Origin: Callaeas wilsoni | Taxonomy: Eukaryota > Chordata > Aves > Passeriformes > Callaeidae | Direction: 5' to 3' | Length of the DNA stretch: 64,000 nt | Assembly: GCA_013398955.1 (NCBI GenBank) | Contig: VWPU01019207.1 | Location: forward strand, 1 to 64,000 | Part shown: positions 26,501 through 38,954 of the stretch, one piece after another | Numbering within the stretch: position 1 is the first letter of the stretch | Layout: each line of letters starts with the position of its first letter | Notes under the pieces: model-generated | The model's input: the letters and a program-made list of their open reading frames with translations, nothing else | What the model was told of the DNA's origin: nothing | Database searches by the model: none | Made by a program: the position numbers and the translations under genes

Positions 26501-29500
26501 TGATCCAATGGTTGCTTGTGTATTTTCTGGGATTCATCAATGGTACACTTGACTGATTTTAAGTTACTCTGTAAATATAATTTCTCCTGTAGAGTTCTCT
26601 GTTAAGAGTTTACTGTTAGCGGCACATGTAAGTTTTGGGTGATAGCATCATCACACTTGTTCCATGGAAGGCAAAGCCAGTCTAAAGAGTCTGGGGATGC
26701 ACTCTGAGTCATAGCCCAGTTCATTATACACAAAATGCCTGGAAATATGAATAGCACAACTGGATTCTCAATACCTGAATGATTTCCCACAAGCTGTACA
26801 TCCTGTGGTGTGTTTAAAAGCAGAACTTCTGTAATTTTTCCCTCCCCATTTTATCCGATGGAGACCACGGATTGCTCATGTTTATAACACAGGCACAGCA
26901 GCCAGGTGAGATGGGCAACAGGAGAGTGCAGTCAAACTGAACTTCTTTAAGACAGCAACATCCATGTAACTTGGATACCAGTCGAGGACAGAGAGTTGTT
27001 CTAAATTAGTCTGCACAGCATTCCTCTATTACCACCTTTTCTTTTGAGGTTATTTTCATGATTTTTTTACTTTCAGGCAATTATTCTATAAATTCACTTC
27101 TATCCTTAGAAAAAGAATTCAATTTATCAAAGGTTTATTAATAATATTATCGATAGCATGGGTAGTGTTAAAGATATAAATTCAATATTAAGATACAACT
27201 TGCCAAAAGACACTTAATATTGCATTCCATTTAAGTACAAGGAAAGAAATCCTGTATTATTAGGAAATGTTAAATTTAAAAAATATGCAGCCCTAATGAA
27301 TCTGTAAATATAACCATAATATTTCTTTATTTTTGGTGTGCAAACCATGCCTCTGATAACTGTTCAACAGCAAAGAACTACAGCTCTCTTCCTGCTGGCC
27401 TTTGGAGATCTGAAGTAAATCTCCCTTCACAGCACAATGTTATTTAGTGATGATGGTGCACAGAGCAATGGATAGATTAATATTGTCCTTCTAGAACAAT
27501 ACAAAGAGTAGTCATTGAGGTGGCTATATACGAAAAATTATTTAAACAGAGAAAGAAAACCTAACTGAATTTTCTTCCTTGAAGTATAAACTACATATGT
27601 ACACAGAACTGTAACTACAGATAAGTATCCCAGACATTTCAGGCAAAGTGAAAACTGAATAATTGCCAAGGTATGAGATTGCCCTATAAAGTTCTTTTCA
27701 CTCTCAAGTTTCAGTAGAATGAAATCAGAGCCTTCTTTCACAGAAAAATGAAAAAGAAATTCACATATATTATATCACATGTTAACTAAGGGATTATGAA
27801 ATCCCAAAAGGAGTTTTTAAATGGAAACTTTCTTAAGGAAAGCCTAAATTTTTCCTTATGTAACAACACAAAAAAACCCAAATTTTGTTTACTGAAAAAG
27901 CAGAAATAAAACAGCTTTATATTTTGGGGTTTTTTATGAGATGTATATTTTTTTTAGCAGGGATCTTATGAGAATTCTTCTGCTCTGAAAAGGAAAAATA
28001 GTTTAGCAGTATTCTTACCAAGAAAGATCACCCTACATTTCTCTCTATTTTTACCTTCAATTATGGAAAAAAAAATCTTGTGGAAGGTCAAGCTAAATGT
28101 TCTGATCTCACTTAGAACTTTCTCCTTTTTTTCCCCTTATTAATGAGTTCAAGCAGTAATATATGGAACTTTCTTTTAAAGTAAGGAAACACAGAAATTC
28201 ATTTTTTAACGGTAAGTAAGGATTTTTAATATCATAAATGCCTACAGTCAGGGAGATTAGTTTTACTTCTACCACAGGCACATGGAAATCTTACAGGTGT
28301 GCACCTCACTGAGTTGATACCTATATTACAGAAAAGTCTGGTGAGTTATTTGTGACTGAGGCAGTATGGCTCAGTTGGTGTACATGATCTGCACCTTTTT
28401 TCCTAAAATTAAGCCTTTTATTCTTACTCCCTAGTCTTACCACAGGGCTTCCTTCTCATCTGCCTGGAATTTCTCCTCATATATGGCATAAGGTGTCTCC
28501 CACACTTTGTGTGTGAGAAATGCCTTCCAGAGGACTTCTATAAGATCATAGCTAGCATTGGCTGGAGTTCAGTTCTGGCATCTCAACTCTATGCTTGTTT
28601 TCACTGCATCCATCTCTCAGGAAAGCTTTGTGAACACGCAAAGACTCAAATATACACCTACTTCCTCTACAGAAAATCTGTTAAGGAGAGTTGCATGAAT
28701 TTTGTACTGACATATCTCCTTTCCTAGTCTTTTCCTACATGTAGAGGAAAACAATTTAAAAACAGAATTTAATGACATTTAAAGCCCTTTTAGTTTGCAA
28801 TTAGAGTCTCTTTATTTATTAGCATGCTTTTCAGAGTTTATTTAGTAAAAGCTGATTAATGCGCTTGGTAATGTATTTATTATAATGATGCTTTCTCTTT
28901 GGTGAAGGATTCAGTTCACAATTCTCAATGAGTAAGATAAATTTGCCCTAATCTCTTGTCAACTGCTAATCCTATATTTCTATCAACGTATTATGTGTTA
29001 ATTTTGAAAGTAAATCAGATTACACATCAAGAATATTGATGCAAGTGTAATACTACCCATTAAAGCAATCTATTACATTAGCAGTCTGTCTCTGGAATAG
29101 GAGAGGAAATAAACCCCCAAACAAATGGCTTGTTTCAAATTGCCTGTGTTATAGATACGATTTTAAAAAAATTAAAACACATCTCCAAATTAAAAGTAGT
29201 GAATGATAATTTCAGTTGCCATTTTGACCACATAAATTAATTCTAGGGATAGAAAATAACAATGCCTATTATGTAAACAAATACACTTTTATTCAGTAAA
29301 TTGTATGCTTACCATATACTGTCTCACTTTAGACAATGAAAGGCAGTCAATGTAGTTTTTCCTTTAGTTACCACGATTCCAAGTGATTAATCACCCTCTT
29401 TTTAATAGACTGATGACTGTATGTGTAGTAGAAGACTGTTTTTATATAACTCAAATTTTGAATTGAGAAATGTGAAGTTCTATACCACATCAAGACCAGT

Positions 29501-30059
29501 GTTACCAATAGATTTCCCTCAATTATTCCATAAGTTGAGGAAATTGCTCTACAGGCTATGTCATTGGTTCCTAACAGACATGAGACTGTTCTACTTATTA
29601 GTACAGCAATTCAGACTGCAGTTTCAACACCCTACCAACCATATAGAACCCAAAATTTGGTTTTTAACACAAGCAAAATAAAATCTCACTCAAACTTTTT
29701 GCTCTGAGACCTAGTTGTCTTACATGTCTTCTAAGATGTAACCATGAAATATCAAAATTTCGAAATACTTTAATCTCTTTTCACTTTGGACCTCTCCAGA
29801 ATTTGTTAAAATGGAAATGCCTCTTTTTTATGAAAACTATTGAATTCACACAACATCAATCACCATTTTGTTGGCACAGAATCAACTGCTATTTGTACTT
29901 TTCCGACAGAGAACTGTAACTTCAGTAATATATGGTGAAGTTTAACCCCAGCAAAATTGTGAAGGATGTCAAAAGATCTCATAACACGGTCTCAAAATTC
30001 CACTGTTACAGCCCTATAACTTCATGGCACATATGGCATCTTAGCAAGAGCTCTTAGGT
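20520..30059. other. Non-coding AT-rich DNA
   Basis: Intron-like sequence with many short chance frames, the longest 138 codons at 24643-25059 on the minus strand, which is hydrophobic and low in complexity. Only the AT palindrome at 21315-21349 was notable. No RIMS1 C2B exon, RNA gene or typical repeat end was recognised by eye. Confidence 0.45.
21315..21349. repeat. Perfect 17-bp inverted repeat with 1-base spacer, all A/T
   Basis: The arm TTTTAATATTAATTATT is followed by one T and then its exact reverse complement. All-A/T palindromes of this size can extrude as cruciforms and often mark unstable sites. No gene signal goes with it. Confidence 0.95.
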
Positions 30060-30380
30060 GACATGGAGCAACATGTTGCAACAAAGCACGTGCAGTTCAG
30101 GCAGCGTCAGTTGCCCCCCAGCACCACCTGGTACGTTTGGGTGTGCAGGGCCCTCCGGAGAGCGGCACTTTGGAGCAACACTCTCCGGAGACACGCGAGG
30201 GCATTGATTTCATCCAAACGTGGTTACACCTCTCTGCAGGCATTACTGCACTGGTCACTCGCAAGTCATGCTTCCTTTTTACATCTCTTCTAATAGATCC
30301 CATCTATTGTAATCGCATACCCAAAGACATCACGAGACTCAGTGTCCGAGAGTGCGCTGGACCCTGTACCGGTGACTGAA
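30060..30380. other. CpG-rich islet with inverted CTCCGGAG hairpin
   Basis: About sixteen CpG dinucleotides lie in 320 bases, far above the surrounding DNA. Within it, CTCCGGAGAG (30153-30162) and its exact reverse complement (30181-30190) form a 10-bp stem with an 18-base loop. Frames of 68-80 codons are open on both strands, but none of the products is recognisable. It could be a small regulatory island, an unrecognised non-coding RNA, or a decayed insertion. The absence of CpG decay suggests it is unmethylated or selected. Confidence 0.4.
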
Positions 30381-31880
30381 CATACATACGTGATGTTTTA
30401 GTATATATGATGCATGGAGTGCCCCAGATTCTGAAAACATACATTAAACTGATTGGGCTCTTGGATATAATCAGCCTACAAACACAATAGGTCTTGGCCA
30501 ACTAAAGAAAAGACGGAATATTTACCTCGCTAAAAGAGAAATGTCAGCTAAATAAGGGAACTGAAAGCACCCAGGTATCTGCCTGCCAGAGACAGTGCAT
30601 GTAAATTGAAAGGGGTGCCTAAGACTGCATAATAAGAGGACGGCAAAGATTTTACTTTTTAATGAAATATAACTGAGAATTAGGTCTGCATCTCTATAGC
30701 AGTCTGATCATCAGTTCCCTCAGGGCTGACCAGCAGGAAAACAATTTCATTCCAGATATGAATAGCTAAGCCTGTTAAGAATTGCATTTTGCAGTCTATT
30801 TTCCTCTGTAAAGAAAGCCGTCTTTTCCACTAGGAAGAATGCCTATAGAATCAGGACCTGAAGGTTACAACATAAACTCCTTCTAACCCATCAAATGTTA
30901 GCTTCTAGAATTGATTGCTTGACTCATGAATACAGAGTACACCTTTAGCTATTTTCTGTAGCACTGGAAAGGTAGAGGAACCAGAAATAAAATAAATTCT
31001 AATTTATTTTGCTACTCTACTCTCCAGTATCTTGTTGTTTACGGAAGTATTAAGTAAAAGCTACCTTAAGTAAAATTACTTTTGTGTCATGCTCTTTACC
31101 CATAAAACAACTGTTCCTACCTGAAAAGGAGTACAAACCAGAATAAAAAATACATTTCTGCATCTATTTTGAGTGTCAACTTCTTAGCACTATGACAAAT
31201 AATAACAAGAAATAATATAAAAATAATTTGAAAAGACATTTAAAATTGACCTTATAAGGCATGTCTTGTAAGTCTGATACACAGTCCTGAAAACAGTTAT
31301 GATGACCTACTTTTAGAAAAACTTCTGGCATAGATTTTGTTATAAAATATGAATGAAGTAAACCACTGAAGTAAAATTATACTTTATAAAACACTTGAAA
31401 AAACTTTCACAGATACAGATAGTCATTTCTACACTGATTTCCAAATGAGCACACAACTTTCTACAGAAGTAGTGTTATCTTCTGATATTGGTATGCTTTT
31501 TCAAGCCTGATATGTAGGGAGATACTTAGCCAGCCCATTGAATGATGTGATATCTTCAGAAAGTACCTAAGAAACTTTTACACTTTAACCAGTTTCTACA
31601 TGGTACCAGTGCCCTGACACCTAAATATCTCCTGCCTCTCAGTTCCAGAAAACTGTACTGACAGGACATCTACAGGAAATTAGTGCTTTGTTTCATGATT
31701 GTACCAATACATGATTCCTTGTGCAGGCACCTACCACCTGAGAAAAGGAACATGATGAGACAAAACAGAGAAATTTATAAATTCATTAAACACCTTAATT
31801 GCAAGTTTTAATCCTCTGGTATTAACGTACAATGCTGGTGTCCAACATTTTCTGTACGATGTACCAATGGATGGAAACAG
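30381..31880. other. Non-coding DNA, no recognised feature
   Basis: AT-rich sequence between the CpG-rich islet and a CR1 fragment. No exon or repeat end was recognised. Confidence 0.5.
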
Positions 31881-32105
31881 AATGGTTTGGGTTGGAAGGG
31901 ACCTTAAACACAATCTAGCTACAACCCCCCTGCAGAGGGGGCAGGGACAACCTCCACTTGACCAGGTTGCTCAGAGCCCCATCTAACCTCGCCTTGAACA
32001 TTTCCAGGGATGGGGCATCCACAGCTTCTTTGGGCAACCTGTTCTGGTGTCTCACCATTCCCAGAGTGAAGGATCTGAAGACATGCAAGATATTTCCTCA
32101 TGGTG
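31881..32105 (-). mobile_element. CR1 LINE, 3' fragment
   Basis: Reads GAATGGTTTGGGTTGGAAGG, then GACCAGGTTGCTCAGAGCCC, CCTTGAACATTTCCAGGGAT and GGGCAACCTGTTCTGGTGTC. This is the reverse complement of a CR1 3' region. The outermost tail repeat is missing or worn. CR1 similarity fades near 32105, where a GC-rich stretch of unknown origin begins. Confidence 0.9.
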
Positions 32106-32600
32106 TGACCTCACCCTCACCGACCCAACAGGCCATCACGTTGTGTCACTGTACACACAGCACCATGCACACACCTCATCCAGGGGCTGACATGTGGCCA
32201 CAGGCCTGCTCACCACAACGACCGATGCTTGTGTGACCCAGCTATTTAAAGATGCTTGTGCCTGTCCTGTAGGAGCAGCCACGTGTGGCCATCAGACAGG
32301 GCCCCTTGGAGATGCTTGTCAAATAGAGCAGCAGGAGCCGGTGTGCCATAACAGCTCTGCAAAACAAGCCTCAACCCTTACCTGTATCCCCATATCCAAC
32401 CAACACAAGGGGCTTTTTCAGGAGATGGCAGCAGGAGCTGCACTGGCCGCTCTCGTCGGGGCCAGGCACAGGCCAGCCCGGAGCACAGGCTGTCCCAGAG
32501 AGCAGCCAAGGGAGAGGGGCTGCCAGCCACAGCCATGCAGGCTCCCCGGCTCCTGCCGCTATTCTAATAGCACTCACTCAAGAGTTACAGCTCCTCACTA
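32106..32600. other. GC-rich stretch of unknown origin beside a CR1 copy
   Basis: Moderately GC-rich DNA with a peak at 32430-32570 directly follows the CR1 fragment. The plus-strand frame 32194-32601 is open for 135 codons, but its Ala/Cys/Gln-rich product is not recognisable and has no splice-supported context. It may be an unrecognised repeat or local GC enrichment. Confidence 0.35.
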
Positions 32601-34509
32601 AGGAGTTTGTCAGAACACCCTATTCAGAGCCAGTGGGTCTAAAGACTTTGAGTATTCTTTGAGAGAGTTACATTTCACATTTGTCCCTGACTTGAGCATC
32701 TAATCAGTCATTGGACAACTGATTGGATATAACAGAGAGAAAAACTTCAGCTTAAAAGTCCCAAATAAACAAAGACAGCATGGTATTTACATCAAATCTA
32801 GACCAGACATACAATACAGATTCTCTCTAGTGCTGAGATATACTTGAGCAATGTACAAAGAGCTGACATCCTTCATTTAATAGCTTTTATGGCAAGAGAG
32901 ACTAGATTAGATCACAAAAAGTAATGTAGGGCATTGTATATGATTTGATATTCAAATGTATCTGTACAGTTACATAGCTCTGTACTATCACAAGACAAAA
33001 ATTTAGATTTCTAGGTGAGCAAGTGATTAATTTTTTTTCTTGCCTAACCAGATACTTCCCAGATTTGTCTAAAGGTGATTTCATCTTTTATCGGTCATTC
33101 ATTTCAAAGAAAACAGAAATGTACATGAACCTGCCATTTCCATAACATGCAAGTGAGCTGGTAAAACACAAGATTGCTGCAAAGACTTGTCTACTGGTGG
33201 AGTCATCACTGTCTGCATGATATTCAGACCTTCCTCTATATACATGCTTTCTCTTCTTCATTCCCTCCTGTTTCATGTTGTATTCAGTAAGTCACACTGT
33301 CAAGCTCGCTACCCTCTTCTGCACTGTTACCCCTCCTTCATTCCTTTCTTAGTTCTACTCTTTACAGTACTTGAAATCCTGCCCACACCCCCCAAAAGTT
33401 TACTTAAAAAAATTACCACAGTTTCTTACAGTGCAAATCATTCTTTTGCTCCATTTTGTTGTACATTAAAACTCTTTGCACTTTGGTTTGGAAAGAACTG
33501 AGAAATCTCTTATCCGTGTTTGAATGGTGGTTAGCAGAATGAAGATCTTTACATAGGACCTCACACAGCAGGGCACTGTAAACTTACATTGAACCATATG
33601 ACAACATCGTAACAGTTGTTCTTAAATACTGAGCATACCATGTATCTTCCGTATATACCTTGAAATATATTATATATATGCATACTTATATAAATTGCTT
33701 AAATACTTCTTTTATATGAATGTTATTCAAATGCAAGTAACTTTTTTCCATGTAAAACACACTTGTCCTGTACAGTGTCATTATTTGACATTGAGCTTTT
33801 CAGAGTGCATTATATGGATTTTCCCCAAAATAGGAAGAAATAGAAAAAAAAGTGTAAGATTTTAAATGCTTTAGACATCAAAGCAGAAAAACTCTCCATT
33901 TTCCTAGGTAGCACATTTCAGTATCCAATTTGAACTGAGAGAAACAGGAATGAGGAAAACTTCTATGGATGGCGAATATGCTTGTAGGCTGAAAAGAAAG
34001 TAATGAAAAAGCAATAAAAGATTTGCACTAAAGTAATATAACATATAATTTTGTTCAGGAAAATAGTTTTGTTTCAAAATAAGATTGCATGTTCAAAGGT
34101 GTAAAAACCTCAAGTTGAAATACGCAAATGCTATCTGTGACAAAAGCAAAGGCATCTTGCAACATTTCAGCGACACTTCACAAACTGCTGTAAGGACTCC
34201 TCCCCCAAATGGAAGTACAGCTCATGTTGGTTCCTGAAAAGCTGAAAAGTAGGCATTAGTGTATTAAGCAAGTTCCAGCAAGCAGAAAATAAAAGCTTCA
34301 CTCCAACCTGAAAAGGATCTTTGCTTAAAAAAAAAAAGGTTTAGCAAATGTTCAGAGAAAAAAGATAATTGACTATTTTCTTCATTTCATAGAATATTGT
34401 TGATGAGGCAACTTCAACAGGATCTTCAAATGATTAAACTGTAATACATAAGTATTATGTACATTTAAAAGGTAATTTGAGAGAGGAAAAAAAAAAATCT
34501 AGTTCCTAC
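32601..34509 (-). other. RIMS1: RIMS1 intron, proximal part
   Basis: This is the DNA directly downstream of the 34751-34510 exon donor in transcript direction. It is AT-rich with a (TA)-rich patch near 33665-33710. No further exon was recognised. Confidence 0.6.
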
Positions 34510-34751
34510 CAGTTTGGCTGAGTTGTGATGTGCTACGGCTTTTTCTTGATAGCCCCACGATGGCAACCATCTTTGCACCAATGCTGGAGCGTCTCTTTTT
34601 GCTGCCACCTCCCACAGTGCCCACTGCCGTGTCCGACTGGCTGCCATCGTTCTTCTCCAGCGTGTACATCTCCCCGCTGATGCTGGTGCTCTTAGTCATG
34701 TTCTTTCCTGAGACCGCCATCTGTCTGCTTTGCATTTTGGATGTAAAGACA
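34510..34751 (-). CDS. RIMS1: RIMS1 exon, C2A-C2B linker (242 bp, phase 2 in, phase 1 out)
   Basis: The exon codes for about 81 residues of RIM1, an active-zone scaffold that couples Rab3, Munc13, calcium channels and RIM-binding protein at synaptic vesicle release sites. The acceptor is CTGACAG|TGTC and the donor ACTG|GTAGGA. Its first base completes the Ser codon begun by the upstream exon. Visible segments are SVFTSKMQSRQM, KSTSISGEMYTLEKNDGSQS, a Gly-rich patch, KKRRSSIGAKMVAIVGL and SRKSRSTSQLSQT. The GLSRKSRS stretch and SSIGAKMVAIV fit RIM1 better than RIM2, as I recall those sequences. The basic RRSS and SRKSRS patches look like kinase sites. It lies in the linker before C2B; the next exon should begin by completing a Glu codon. 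Confidence 0.93.
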
Positions 34752-37700
34752 CTGTCAGCCAGTTGATGGATAAACAGTGCAGACAAAGAGTAAAAAGGGG
34801 AAGACAGAAAAGGAGAGGTTTCAGATGGAAGGTTTTGGGAGACTGGAGGGCAAAAGCAGCTAATCACATAGGTAGGGTTAGGTGTTAAGAGGTAAAAAGA
34901 GAAACTTTAATTCTAGGTTCTTGGTTGGCCCACTGTAAAAATACTTGACTCATCAAAATTTTGTTTTAAATAACAAGCCTTGTTTACTGATTGACTGAAA
35001 ACTTATTACCAGCAAAAGCATACCAAAGAATTAATACATCCATATATCATATAATAACTTTTTGTTTGGAAAATTTAAGTTCTGCCATCAATGCTGTGCC
35101 CCTCCTCTTCTCACGTATGTACACACAAATAACCTATATTCCTCTGGGAAACAGACACTTGATTCATTACTGAGTGGAAAAGAACATCAGTTTGAAGCCC
35201 AGTTTTGGTTACTAAAGATTCAGATATTTCAAGGATGTTTTCAGCAATCTGGTTTAGCTCAGTCATCGCACAGTAATGAACACCCATAGATATTTTCTCC
35301 ATCTCTGCATCAACAAATACAGGTGCTAGATGTGTATTTCATACAGCACTTGACTGTTATGTGACATAGATCATCACTGATAAAATGGAATTCAATTCTG
35401 ATGTATATTTTGTACTCATTTAGAGACTCTGTAAATGTGCTCTATGTGGCTGCACCTAAACTACCTGCTGCAGCATTTCACGTGTCCCAGGGGAACCTCA
35501 TCTACCAGTGGTCAAGGCTAAGGGACCTTTCCTCATCTCAGAAATGGCAAACTATACAGATGACAACAGTACTTACCCAAATTTTGCCCTGACATCTAAT
35601 TGGTAGGTGTCTGAACAAATATCCAGAACTGGAAGCTCTGGGGTACACGTGGGACTGAAAATAAATAGAGACTTTTCTATTTCAATGAAGTTCTTGCAGA
35701 GAACTTAGACCTTTATCATTCTTTTCCGTAGAGTGCATCTCACCAAAAAGTCCCCATGAGATGCCATTTTAAACAATCCACAAAACTGTGGAATATTTCT
35801 GGAATCCAGGGGAAAAGATTTTTTTTTTTTGTTAAATCACCAATATATAAAGGCTAAAATGAATATTTTTGCTTTTTAAACAGATTTTCAAATACATGCA
35901 AAGGCTGTTGCTAGAGCTTTAGTGCTCAGCAAATGGCTCTAGAGCAAATTTTTGAGTATAGCCCCATTCCTTTTTCCTTACCTATAATGGCCTGAAATCT
36001 ATTTCATAAAAGGAAGGTATTATTGTTTCTTTATAAAGTTTTTTGAAATACATATTCTGTCAATAACTTATCTATGGAATTAATGCAGTGCACTCAAAAG
36101 TAAATGAAGACTTGTAGTTTAGCCACAACCCAGAGGGAATGCTAAGAGCTGGTTCACAGCAGAAGTAGACCTTTACCATTGAAAAAATACTGAGTGTAAT
36201 TCTCAGGGAATTACAAGGAAAAAAATGAATGAGAGTTTGGATCAGCAGATGCAGAAGCACAAAACAAAGCTGAGAGAGAGCCATAGTGGCCTTGCCTGGA
36301 CACACAGCCACAGAAGACTGAACACAGTGGTAACCTGAAAGCTTTTTTCTTACCCTCTTTTAGCTCTCTTTGTTGTTATATGTTAGTACTCACTGACTCT
36401 CACTGGTACATTTATCACCAAGGGAGGAGTGGGATAGGATATGGGTAAAGAAGAAGGCAGGGAAACAGTAATAGAGAATTTGTATTTCTGTGTGTTATTA
36501 GCACTACGTTAACTTACTTGCTAGATTATAAGATCACATGCTGTATTTTTTAGCAAACTGTCCTCTAAGGATTCAGTCACAGAAAACAGATGACACAGAA
36601 ACTAGTTCTCAGTTTCAACATTCTCTTGCATGTAAAAAGTACTAGAGGCCTAGAAAAAACATTGCTGGGAAGAGCTAGTATCTTCAACTTTATCCTAAGC
36701 AAAATTTTACTAAGAATCAGAAATTAGAGCCCCTTATCCAGTAATGCTATTTCTAATCCAAGTTCTCAAAGGAAATATGATTAATGTGAGTGTGTTTTCA
36801 GTCAGGTCTCTCTCTTTTCAATATTTTTAAAAATCAGATCAAATTTGACAGAGCAGTAGAAAACTAAAGCTATTTAGTTTCTAAAACTGTTTTGAAAACA
36901 GATCCCCAGAGAGAGATCTTATGAATGGCTCTTTGGGGAAAAATTGCAGAAAAAGTCATTATTGAATCTCTCCTAGTAGAAGCTCATTCACTTATGCGGG
37001 CTAGTGGGAGAAATAAGTTTTTTACTGCTTGCAGGACAACCTATTTCAGTGATCCATTTTTTCAATAACAATACCCAGAAAATCAGTGAGTTCCTTTCAT
37101 ATGGAAAATAGTAACTAATGCATTGTTTTACGAGATATTATCATTCAATAAAGGTCCTATGTCATCAGTGGAAACAGAAATATTCTGCCTTTTAATACAA
37201 AAGTTACATGGAAGAGAAAGTCACCATTTCCTGAGTTGAATGTGCCTTTGAGGTGCTTTTTGTGTCCTTTCCAAGATGTATAATTCTATTTAAGTGGAAT
37301 GCATTACAATAGTTGCCCTTATTAAAGAAATCATTGTGTTTAAAGAGGTTGGTCGCTATAGTTTCACTGTGCAGTTAGCTATGAAAGTACTACGAATTAC
37401 TAAAGTTTGCTTCTTGACTGCTGTCTAAAGGCTTCTGTATCACAAAATGCTTTGCTGCGTACTCCTGCCAATAATGATGTAGACTTCAGTCAGATACCTT
37501 CTCTTGGCCAACTTTTTGAGAAAGGAAAGAAAGGAAATTCAAATGAGGAGAAAGGGATTTAGATTTAAGTGGATATACCAAATACTTGTACAAATGGCTG
37601 ATACTAAAAATTCATTCAAAAACCTCTATTTTTTTTCCCCATTAGAGCTCTAAAACAGTTTTCTTCAATTAAAGGCTTGAGGTTTTCCCCTTCTCTAGAA

Positions 37701-38225
37701 GCAGCAGAGAAGAATCTTTGCTACAGTCCTAACCAGCAAACAGCCCTTGGAGAAAGTCATCCTATAGCAGGGACTTCGTTTTTTCTTGATTCCTCTCTTA
37801 GCAAAAAAGCTTTGAGAAATACGTACTAGGAGAGTTCTGAGTGGTTTATAGTGCCTCATAATAAACCTAGAGTGGCCATGAGCACTTCCTTCATTAGCGC
37901 TCTGAATCCTTTCTGGCCATCCAAACCCTCATCCACTAATTATTCTTGGCAGGTACTTGATACGCTCCCCAGTAGAATCTACCCAGCCTGCCTTTTGACA
38001 GTGCCACAAATGAATCATTCTCAGAAAAACTGGGTGTTGTATGTCAGATATGGTTCCTTTCTGAGGTAATAGAAAGGTTGACCTCAGAGTAAAATTTAGA
38101 AAGTAAGTCATACATCTTTTTCCTTAACAGGAAACAGAAATTACTGGAAGTTTTCTTCATATGTACATATACACAAAAATAATCTCACACACATCCAGTT
38201 AAATATGTTCAACAGTATTTTAAAA

Positions 38226-38261
38226 CATAAATTACTTTTATTTATATAAAAGTAATTTATG
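38226..38261. repeat. Perfect hairpin, 16-bp stem, 4-base loop
   Basis: CATAAATTACTTTTAT at 38226-38241 is followed by TTAT and then its exact reverse complement at 38246-38261. In the RIMS1 pre-mRNA it would fold as a tight stem-loop, though its A/U content makes it weak. Confidence 0.95.
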
Positions 38262-38316
38262 AAATTGTATGAGTTAATGAATAGATATGCAGTAAAAATA
38301 GGGTTCTCAAGGTGTC

Positions 38317-38341
38317 TTTTAAGATAATAATTATCTTAAAA
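38317..38341. repeat. Perfect hairpin, 11-bp stem, 3-base spacer
   Basis: TTTTAAGATAA at 38317-38327 and its exact reverse complement at 38331-38341 are separated by TAA. It lies 56 bases from the larger hairpin at 38226-38261. Confidence 0.95.
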
Positions 38342-38954
38342 ATATCCTCAGCAAAGATAATAGACAGCCAGATGGTGGAGGGGGGAGAATAAAATAAAGG
38401 GGGGAATAAAGTAATTATCCTAGTCCAAATAATATGTGCATAATGTCATAATAATACCATTATTAGAACCAAAACAAGAACAAAATCAGCTGTGCAAGAG
38501 CAGAGTGAAGGTGGCAGCCAGGCTGTTGTCTTTGGTTTAAGAGGACCAAACTATCAACAAGAGCAGGATGATGGGCAAAGCTCACACAGGAACGTTGCTT
38601 CCTGCACTATCTCAAAATCCAGGAAACCTCTTGAGGAAACCAGGAGCTGTAGACAGGTCTCAGTGTAAGGATCTTTTAAGACACTTCAGTTTTCCAGTGA
38701 AAAAAGAAAAAGGAAAGATGGATAAATTTTAGAGGAATACATTCTCAAAGCTAAAGCAGAAAGTTCTTTAAAAAAAGAAAGAGAAAAATAAGACATTAGA
38801 AAAGAAATTACAGTAAGATATCTATATATATATTTGTAATTTAAAGCCAGTGGTGGAGTATGAGAGCCCTAGCCACTAAATAGTATTCTCAAAAATATAC
38901 CATGTTAGCCAACGGAGCAGAGTCAGACTGACAGATACTTATGATGTCATAGGT

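Noticed and set aside
28370..28402. TGGCTCAGTTGG resembles a tRNA A box
   Set aside because: No B box, no cloverleaf and no tRNA 3' end follow, so neither a tRNA nor a tRNA-derived SINE can be supported.
30112..30140. CAGCACCACCTGG resembles half of an RE1/NRSF site
   Set aside because: Only the left half-site fits; the GGACAGCGCC half is absent.
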